Under the pieces are notes generated by a model that saw only the letters and a list, made by a program, of their open reading frames with translations, ran no database searches and was not told the DNA's origin. 9,503 bases of DNA from DASUVJ01 sp036378995 (GTDB taxonomy: Bacteria > Patescibacteriota > Saccharimonadia > Saccharimonadales > Saccharimonadaceae). The position numbers were made by a program, and so were the translations under genes. This document shows positions 4,868 to 9,503 of this stretch, piece by piece. Location of the stretch: positions 1-9,503 of the forward strand of contig DASUVJ010000022.1 in the NCBI GenBank assembly GCA_036378995.1, in the 5' to 3' direction. The stretch's first letter is position 1. Each line of letters opens with the position of its first letter.

Positions 4868-5127
4868 AACAGTTCTCCTCTTATAAAGCGAAGTATGAGT
4901 TATGGCTGAGAGAAATGCAAGATACGCCTAGAATGAGTAAATTTAGACGTGATATTTTTTCCTAGAGCAGACGCTATTGTACCGGTACATTCTCGCCCTA
5001 GCCTCCAGAGATCATCCATTTGACAAACCATGTACCGAATGGCGAAGACCCTAACAGGACATCAAACTTTTTACAGAGGTAATTCATAGCCATGTTGTGT
5101 CGTGCCAATCAATAAGTAAGTGATGCG
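4868..5127. other. Intergenic region without a recognised gene
   Basis: About 260 bases between the G5 gene and the tRNA-Leu terminator hold no convincing protein or RNA gene. They must contain the promoter of the G5 gene, but no strong -10 stands out on the minus strand. A 12-base palindrome (4978-4989) and a half-site (5031-5037) are the only clear motifs. TTGACA occurs at 5020-5025 on the plus strand but has no matching -10. Confidence 0.5.
4978..4989. repeat. Perfect 12-base palindrome, possible operator
   Basis: TGTACCGGTACA reads the same on both strands. The half-site TGTACCG occurs again at 5031-5037. The position upstream of the G5/Excalibur gene suggests a binding site for a dimeric regulator, but no regulator gene is linked to it. 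Confidence 0.4.
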
Positions 5128-5172
5128 ACCAAACAAAAAGTCATCGTATTGCTACGATGACCTCTGTTTGGT
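5128..5172 (-). terminator. Intrinsic terminator after tRNA-Leu
   Basis: In minus-strand RNA, GTCATCGTA-GCAA-TACGATGAC makes a nine-pair stem closed by a GNRA-type loop and is followed directly by TTTTTGTTT. Flanking ACCAAACA and TGTTTGGT (5128-5135, 5165-5172) can extend it. It lies about 30 nt past the tRNA 3' end and ends the tRNA-Leu transcript and any read-through from the operon before it. Confidence 0.85.
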
Positions 5173-5192
5173 AATGGTTCTCATTTTCAATG

Positions 5193-5280
5193 TGGTGCGC
5201 GAGAGAGGACTTGAACCTCCACGAGCGCAATGCTCACCAGCCCCTCAAGCTGACGCGTCTACCAATTCCGCCACTCGCGC
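5193..5280 (-). tRNA. tRNA-Leu (GAG)
   Basis: The minus strand gives an 88-nt class II tRNA with encoded CCA (5193-5195). The acceptor stem is GCGCGAG/CTCGCGC with discriminator A73. The anticodon stem TCAGC/GCTGG carries loop TTGAGGG, anticodon GAG, reading CUC and CUU leucine codons. A long variable arm (GAGC...GCTC) and a T arm with loop TTCAAGT (stem GGAGG/CCTCT) complete it. Confidence 0.96.
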
Positions 5281-5299
5281 ATAGGGGTTAACCTGGACG

Positions 5300-5328
5300 A
5301 TTATAGCGAAGTTACGGTGTTTTGTAAA
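5300..5328 (-). promoter_or_regulatory. Near-consensus promoter of tRNA-Leu
   Basis: TTTACA (5328-5323, five of six) and a perfect TATAAT (5305-5300) are separated by exactly 17 nt. The -35 lies inside the last codons of the binding-protein gene. Transcription would start about 12 nt before the mature tRNA, leaving a short leader for RNase P. Confidence 0.75.
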
Positions 5329-7108
5329 CCGCCTCCTTGCGAACGCTCCAGTAAAGAACATTTTCAAAGCGATCAGCCGGTGAAACAAGCTTCGCCGACG
5401 AATCGACCGAAGTCACATTTGTATTAGCAGCATACTGCGATACCGACTGGTACAAACCAACAGCTGGCACATCCTCGACCCATTTTTGAGCGAATGTCTT
5501 GTATTTGGCGTTGCGGAGTTCAGGCTCAAGACGGGAGCGGGCGCTTGCAAGCGCGGCATCAGCAGTTGAATCCGTATAATTAGCGAAGTTATACCCACGA
5601 AGCCCAATCTGAGACGAGTGCCAATACGCGTAAACGTCTGGGTCTGCCCCGATCAAAAGCTCATATACCAAAATGTCGTAATTACGCGGCTGAAGCGTAT
5701 TTTGGATAAAGTTGGTTGAAGGATTGCTCGTATCGATCACATTGGTCTTCACATCGACGCCAATCTTTCGCCACTGAGCGGCTAGTAATTCCAGCACCTT
5801 TTCGTATTGGTCATCTTTAGTGGTCGTAATTGTCAGTGTGAGCTTTTGATCACCTTTTTGACGCTGATTTCCAACCAAGACCCACCCTGCTTTATCAAGC
5901 AGTGCAGACGCAGCCGTCGTGTCGTGTGCAGGCACCTTCAGCACTCCGTCGCCGGTAAGCTGTCCATTTATAAACGGCAGTTCGAGTGACGGTGGATTGC
6001 CTGCAAGATCTTTTCGGATAGCAGACGGATCTGATGCAAGCTGCAATGCCCGGCGTACCTCTGCGCTGGCAAGAATTGGATTGTTGGCATTAAACAGTGC
6101 GTACACTCCGCTGTTCACAGGCTGACTTGTTACGTTATAGTTATGCGGATCAATCTCGCCTTTTTCCAAACTTGAGATATTAGCCGCGGCACTCACTTCA
6201 CCGGTGCGCAGTGCACGAATAATGCCCTCTTCCGTGCCATAGGCGTGCACCTCGAAGCGATTCAGCTTTGGAGTACCTCTATAGTATTTTTCGAACGCAT
6301 TCATATGAACGACTTTGTGATCCTGGCTTGCCTCGGCAGTCTGAAGGAGGCGGAAGCTAAACGGGCCACTTCCCATCGGGGACCGACTGAACGTGTTTTC
6401 GCGCACCGCACCAGGCGCCACAGTGCCTAGTATATGCTCTGGCAAAATCGAGAATGTCAAAGCGTATGGAAACGCCGCATATACAGCCGGCAAGGTAAAT
6501 TTAACCGTCGTATCATTTATCGCCTCGACTTTAACGTCCTCCCAGTTAACCCGCAGCGGAGAACGGGTCTCCGGGTTTTTAATAAGATTAACCGTAAAAG
6601 AAACATCCTTTGCCGTCAGCTGTGTCCCATCATGCCACTTGGCACCAGGCCGAAGCGACACGGTGTAAATACGGCCCGTATCGTCGACTTGCATGCCATC
6701 CGCTAAATCACCGTTCAAATGGCCAGTTTTGTCATAAGTGTAGAGCGACGAAAACAGCAGGCGACTGGCTGCGACTTCGGCATCGGACGAGGCATAGAGC
6801 GGATTAAGCGTTTCAATAGGCCCCAAAGAAGCCTCTGCATATGTTCCGCCTGCGGCGGCTGCCGTGGTCTGGTACCCGCGCTGAAACCAAAGTAACTGCA
6901 CGCCGACTGCCGCAATCATAATACCGACAAGCAGAAGCCAGCCCACGATTTGGCGCCTAGCGCTGCGAATATTATCGAGCCGCTTAACGATAAATTTATG
7001 CGCATGACGGGTCGTAGCACCCTCTGCTTTTTTCATGCGCTTTGAAAAGTTCTTACTATCGAAGTTTAGCCTATCGAATTGTTTCCACCCGTGTTTGTCG
7101 TCGGCCAC
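5312..7108 (-). CDS. Membrane-anchored peptide/oligopeptide-binding protein (SBP family 5)
   Basis: This 598-residue protein belongs to the OppA/DppA family of extracellular solute-binding proteins. Residues 1-53 are basic and cytosolic, 54-76 form a membrane helix (GWLLLVGIMIAAVGVQLLWF), and the binding domain follows from ~90 (ETLNPLYASSDAEVAASRLLFSSLYTYD). The family signature spans ~134-173 (DLADGMQVDD..., LRPGAKWHDGTQLTAKDVSF). There is no lipobox, so it is held by an uncleaved helix instead of a lipid, unlike most members. The start is GTG (7106-7108) with GGAG seven bases upstream. It is the third gene of an operon with yvlD-like and secG. No permease or ATPase genes are in view, so its transporter must be encoded elsewhere if it has one; peptide capture fits an organism that imports nutrients, but that is inference. 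Confidence 0.88.
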   Translation of the reverse strand: MADDKHGWKQFDRLNFDSKNFSKRMKKAEGATTRHAHKFIVKRLDNIRSARRQIVGWLLLVGIMIAAVGVQLLWFQRGYQTTAAAAGGTYAEASLGPIETLNPLYASSDAEVAASRLLFSSLYTYDKTGHLNGDLADGMQVDDTGRIYTVSLRPGAKWHDGTQLTAKDVSFTVNLIKNPETRSPLRVNWEDVKVEAINDTTVKFTLPAVYAAFPYALTFSILPEHILGTVAPGAVRENTFSRSPMGSGPFSFRLLQTAEASQDHKVVHMNAFEKYYRGTPKLNRFEVHAYGTEEGIIRALRTGEVSAAANISSLEKGEIDPHNYNVTSQPVNSGVYALFNANNPILASAEVRRALQLASDPSAIRKDLAGNPPSLELPFINGQLTGDGVLKVPAHDTTAASALLDKAGWVLVGNQRQKGDQKLTLTITTTKDDQYEKVLELLAAQWRKIGVDVKTNVIDTSNPSTNFIQNTLQPRNYDILVYELLIGADPDVYAYWHSSQIGLRGYNFANYTDSTADAALASARSRLEPELRNAKYKTFAQKWVEDVPAVGLYQSVSQYAANTNVTSVDSSAKLVSPADRFENVLYWSVRKEAVYKTP

Positions 7109-7118
7109 TGACTATCTC

Positions 7119-7355
7119 CTAAAGATTAAGTGCTGGAAGCAGCAGTCCAACAAGAATAGAAAGGACAAAAATCACCGCGAGGACAATCGTCGCCTCGTAG
7201 AGGTTCCTGTCGAGGCCGCGGCGCGTGGTATAAAGCTCACCCGAACTACCGAATCCGGCACCGAGACTTGCGCCGCGCTGCTGTAAAAGCACCGCCAAAA
7301 TCATCAAAAGCGCAGATCCAACTGTCACTACCTGTAAAATACTATCAACATTCAT
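7119..7355 (-). CDS. secG: SecG, preprotein translocase subunit
   Basis: This 78-residue protein has the two membrane helices of SecG (~5-24, ILQVVTVGSALLMILAVLLQ, and ~54-75, ATIVLAVIFVLSILVGLLLP) joined by the typical glycine-rich loop (QQRGASLGAGFGSSGELYTTRRGLDR). SecG assists SecYE in exporting proteins. The ATG overlaps the stop of the previous gene by one base (TAATG) and has GGAGGG nine bases upstream. It is followed after 10 nt by the membrane-anchored binding protein, a client of the Sec route. Confidence 0.93.
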   Translation of the reverse strand: MNVDSILQVVTVGSALLMILAVLLQQRGASLGAGFGSSGELYTTRRGLDRNLYEATIVLAVIFVLSILVGLLLPALNL

Positions 7356-7750
7356 TATTGTCTTCCCTCCTGGCGACGCGCGTACTGCATCTCTAACGCG
7401 CTACTTACTATATAGTTTACCAAACTAAGAACAATTCCCGTAAGAACAGAATTCCAGAATGTCATGTTCAGATCAGGCGCAAGCTTAAGGGAGATGTAGA
7501 CCATGAGACCATTGACGATGATCGTAAACAGGCCAAGGGTTAAAAGAATTGCCGGTAGCGAAAGAATGATCGCAATTGGGCGAAGCACGCTGTTAATGAT
7601 CGAGAAAATCAGACCTGCGAATAAAAACGCCCATGCGCTCGCCGTTAAATCTGCGTCGTTATACCCTGTCCCAAAAATACGCACTGCCACCCACAGTCCG
7701 AATGAGTTAAGAACCCAGCGGACAATAAATACATAGAATTGCTGTTTCAT
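7355..7750 (-). CDS. YvlD-like four-helix membrane protein (phage holin 4-2 family)
   Basis: This 131-residue protein has four hydrophobic segments: ~9-26 (VRWVLNSFGLWVAVRIFG), ~37-58 (ASAWAFLFAGLIFSIINSVLRP), ~59-84 and ~97-118 (WNSVLTGIVLSLVNYIVSSALE), with the family's NSVLRPI motif (53-59) and LPAILLTLGLFTIIVNG stretch. Members are small inner-membrane proteins (YvlD and relatives) named for resemblance to holins; in most bacteria they are not lysis proteins and their role is unknown. It heads the operon with secG and the binding protein. No ribosome binding site is visible; a TATAGT box 11 nt upstream suggests a nearly leaderless mRNA. Confidence 0.87.
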   Translation of the reverse strand: MKQQFYVFIVRWVLNSFGLWVAVRIFGTGYNDADLTASAWAFLFAGLIFSIINSVLRPIAIILSLPAILLTLGLFTIIVNGLMVYISLKLAPDLNMTFWNSVLTGIVLSLVNYIVSSALEMQYARRQEGRQ

Positions 7751-7761
7751 AAACTATCACT

Positions 7762-7790
7762 ACTATAGCTGTTAACTACAGATCTGTCGA
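7762..7790 (-). promoter_or_regulatory. Promoter of the yvlD-like/secG/binding-protein operon
   Basis: TCGACA (7790-7785) and TATAGT (7767-7762), each five of six matches, are separated by exactly 17 nt. The -35 lies inside the end of the aminopeptidase gene. The -10 is 11 nt from the ATG at 7750, so the leader is only a few bases long. Confidence 0.6.
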
Positions 7791-8981
7791 GAGCATCCCG
7801 CTAAGGTTACTATGTCCCTTATCCGTCACCAGGATATCGTCCTCGATTCGAACACCAATCCCCTCTTCGGGAATATAAATACCCGGCTCTACAGTCAGTA
7901 CCATACCTGGTTGCAGATACTTAGGGGCGCCCAGACTGTCATGGACATCCACACCAAGACCATGACTAATTGCATGCGGGAAGTATTTTCGGAAGTTGTC
8001 TTCATCCTCCGCCGATCGCATCAGACCAAGCCCCATCATCGCCTCGCTCATAATCCTATCGACATCTTTTTGATACTGCTCGACAGAAAGCTGAGGTTGA
8101 ATAAGCGCAATGATCTCTTCATGAGCTTGTCTGACTGCAGCATGAACGGCCACTTGGCGTTTGGTCGGCTCGCCGAGCGCGTACGTTCGGGTTATGTCCG
8201 CTGCGTAGCCACCATTTCGAACCCCAATATCCATTAGCAGAAGCTGGCGCTTTTTTAAGCGAGCCGAGTTATCAGTATAATGAAGCGTGCACGCATTTTT
8301 ACCCGCGGCAACGATCGGGTCGTACGCGTGACCTTCCGCTCCAGCCCGACGAAAAAGATAGCTGAACTCAGCTTCGGCCTCATACTCATACGAGAATTCA
8401 TCAAGCTGTGATTTAACCCTTGAGAATGCGTCAGTTGTCAGACGGATAGCCTTTTTTATGGCTTCGATTTCGGCCGGCTGTTTAATAGCCCGGAGCTTGG
8501 CGAGGTCTTTGCGGCAATCCTGAACGGAATTAAATGTTCGTTTCAAAAGATCGTGCATTTTTTTCTGCGCAGGATTGATATGAAATCCAAAATGTTCAGC
8601 ATACGGAAGATCGCCCAGCGTATATACGATACTGTGCCTTTTAGCCAAGTCGCGAAGCAGGCGACCGCCCTCTTCCTCGGAAACGACACTATCAGCTCCA
8701 CTGATAGCAAGCGCCTCTTTTTCATCCAGACTGCCATCAAATATCTGATGGCTCTGGCTTATTTCAGGCGATACGAGCCAGGTCTTCTGACGCGTATTGT
8801 CTAAAATTACCCACCAATCTGCTCGTTCAATCCCGGTAAGCCACCAAAAATTTGCCTCTTGTTCAAATTTAAATGCAGTGTCATTACCGCGCTGCATGCC
8901 TGTATATGCCGACAAAACGACAATACCGCCATGAAGTGCCTCGGAAAGCCGCGTCCGATTTGAAACAAAGAGATCCTTCAT
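7776..8981 (-). CDS. pepP: Xaa-Pro aminopeptidase, M24B family
   Basis: This 401-residue protein has the two-domain plan of aminopeptidase P: an N-terminal creatinase-like domain (1-~165) and a C-terminal pita-bread domain. All five metal ligands are visible: D251 (LLLMDIG), D262 (AADITRTY), H340 (HAISHGLG), E365 (VEPGIYI) and E380 (RIEDD). H234 and H347 are in the positions of the substrate histidines. The enzyme removes the first residue from peptides with proline in second place. It is slightly shorter than E. coli PepP (about 440). It is cytosolic, with no signal peptide. A TATCAT box ends 7 nt before the ATG, pointing to a leaderless mRNA. Its downstream neighbours include a peptide-binding protein, consistent with peptide use. 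Confidence 0.93.
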   Translation of the reverse strand: MKDLFVSNRTRLSEALHGGIVVLSAYTGMQRGNDTAFKFEQEANFWWLTGIERADWWVILDNTRQKTWLVSPEISQSHQIFDGSLDEKEALAISGADSVVSEEEGGRLLRDLAKRHSIVYTLGDLPYAEHFGFHINPAQKKMHDLLKRTFNSVQDCRKDLAKLRAIKQPAEIEAIKKAIRLTTDAFSRVKSQLDEFSYEYEAEAEFSYLFRRAGAEGHAYDPIVAAGKNACTLHYTDNSARLKKRQLLLMDIGVRNGGYAADITRTYALGEPTKRQVAVHAAVRQAHEEIIALIQPQLSVEQYQKDVDRIMSEAMMGLGLMRSAEDEDNFRKYFPHAISHGLGVDVHDSLGAPKYLQPGMVLTVEPGIYIPEEGIGVRIEDDILVTDKGHSNLSGMLSTDL

Positions 8982-8988
8982 ACCTCTT

Positions 8989-8994
8989 ATGATA
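8989..8994 (-). promoter_or_regulatory. -10 box giving a leaderless mRNA for the aminopeptidase
   Basis: TATCAT (five of six) on the minus strand ends seven bases before the ATG at 8981, the spacing at which transcription starts on the start codon itself. AGAGG lies only one base from the ATG, too close to act as a normal ribosome binding site. No -35 is evident. Confidence 0.45.
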
Positions 8995-9021
8995 CACTGC
9001 GCGCTTTAAAATCGCACCCTG

Positions 9022-9503
9022 TTAATTGACCGTAACGTAATAATTCATGCCGTAGTTCGTTCCCCACTTTTGACTGGAGGTATTAAACCATGGAAGACTG
9101 CCGGGATCACACAACGCGTCTACTTCGGCATCTTTTCGCGGCTGACCCTCAAGATGACCCATGAAGTACGCGACGGGCTTTCCGCCTTTTGTACACACTG
9201 CTTTCATATAGGCAGTCGTCGGGCTACTCTGGAAATTGCCGCATATACCGCCACTATCCGACCGACAACCAGATGGATCCATAAATTCCTTTTCAGAAGA
9301 AATAAACCCGGCCTCTTCAAGACATTTTGAAATTGCTTTTGGATAATAGCCGCCGCCGGTTGCAGGGTCTAGATTCACCCAGCCATTTCCTTCACCCAAG
9401 AAACCACACCCGCTGCCCGCAGCCATGAAGTTATTCTTTTGCAACGCATACGCCTTCAGCGCCGAAGCCATTTGCGCGAGATCGTTTTTGCGGTCATTAT
9501 TGC
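9022..9503 (-). CDS. Type IV pilin-like (pseudopilin) protein, C-terminal part (5' end outside window)
   Basis: The open frame runs from the right edge to TAA at 9022; an internal ATG at 9471 is not the start. The first visible residues, NNDRKNDLAQMASALKAYAL, match the amphipathic helix of type IV pilins and pseudopilins that follows the methylated hydrophobic N-terminus, which must lie outside the window. The rest is a globular head of ~140 residues with six cysteines (GSGCGF, SKCLEE, SGCRSD, GICGNF, AVCTKG, ALCDPG), enough for three disulfides. Saccharibacteria encode type IV pili, used for twitching and host contact, but I cannot say which pilin this is. It ends 40 nt before the aminopeptidase start. 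Confidence 0.8.
   Translation of the reverse strand, partial: NNDRKNDLAQMASALKAYALQKNNFMAAGSGCGFLGEGNGWVNLDPATGGGYYPKAISKCLEEAGFISSEKEFMDPSGCRSDSGGICGNFQSSPTTAYMKAVCTKGGKPVAYFMGHLEGQPRKDAEVDALCDPGSLPWFNTSSQKWGTNYGMNYYVTVN

Noticed and set aside
5092..5115. Seven-codon leader peptide on the plus strand with AGAGG upstream, followed by a hairpin (attenuator-like)
   Set aside because: Nothing lies downstream on the plus strand except antisense tRNA, and the hairpin has its U run only on the minus strand, where it is the tRNA-Leu terminator.
204..5280. Integrative element with att sites at the tRNA genes
   Set aside because: I found no second copy of either tRNA 3' end and no integrase gene in the window.
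7355..7750. Phage holin in a lysis cassette
   Set aside because: No endolysin or phage genes adjoin it, and it is in an operon with secG; the YvlD-like cellular family fits better.

Overview
The window looks like part of a Patescibacteria (CPR) genome, most likely Candidatus Saccharibacteria (TM7). This is inferred from gene style: a phage-tail-like beta-helix protein starting with a LPIPGSDDGTWG-type N-terminus, a membrane-anchored G5/Excalibur surface protein, a cysteine-rich pilin-like protein, a membrane-anchored family-5 solute-binding protein without transporter genes nearby, compact minus-strand operons, and tRNAs with an encoded CCA. Standard code 11 fits every gene. No marker gene settles the lineage.

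Right side (5140-9503, all minus strand, core-like). Reading leftwards, the genes are a partial pilin-like protein, a leaderless-looking Xaa-Pro aminopeptidase (M24B), a YvlD-type four-helix membrane protein, SecG, a membrane-anchored peptide-binding protein, and tRNA-Leu(GAG). The YvlD, SecG and binding-protein genes form a tight operon with its own promoter (TCGACA-17-TATAGT). The tRNA has a near-consensus promoter partly inside the end of the binding-protein gene and is followed by a textbook intrinsic terminator.

Middle (321-4867, accessory-like, between the two tRNAs). From right to left it holds a G5/Excalibur protein broken by a one-base frameshift; a DUF3892 plus Cas2/VapD-like two-gene operon with an extended -10 promoter, a structured leader of about 120 nt and a perfect DnaA box upstream; an orphan 155-residue protein; a pair of tiny genes (possible ribbon-helix-helix protein plus C-tail membrane protein); a lone plus-strand gene of higher GC with two helix-turn-helix units resembling actinobacterial recombinase DNA-binding tails; and a 438-residue beta-helix protein.

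Left edge (1-320). tRNA-Cys(GCA) has an extended -10 promoter and lies only 27 nt upstream of a small membrane protein that runs off the window, so the two are probably co-transcribed.

Across the window, operon-internal genes have strong AGGAG-type ribosome binding sites, while several first genes start 7-11 nt after a -10 box and lack one, suggesting leaderless mRNAs. I see no CRISPR array, no insertion sequence and no complete phage. The strongest leads are the split G5 gene, the actinobacterial-looking insert, and the regulated DUF3892/Cas2-like operon.
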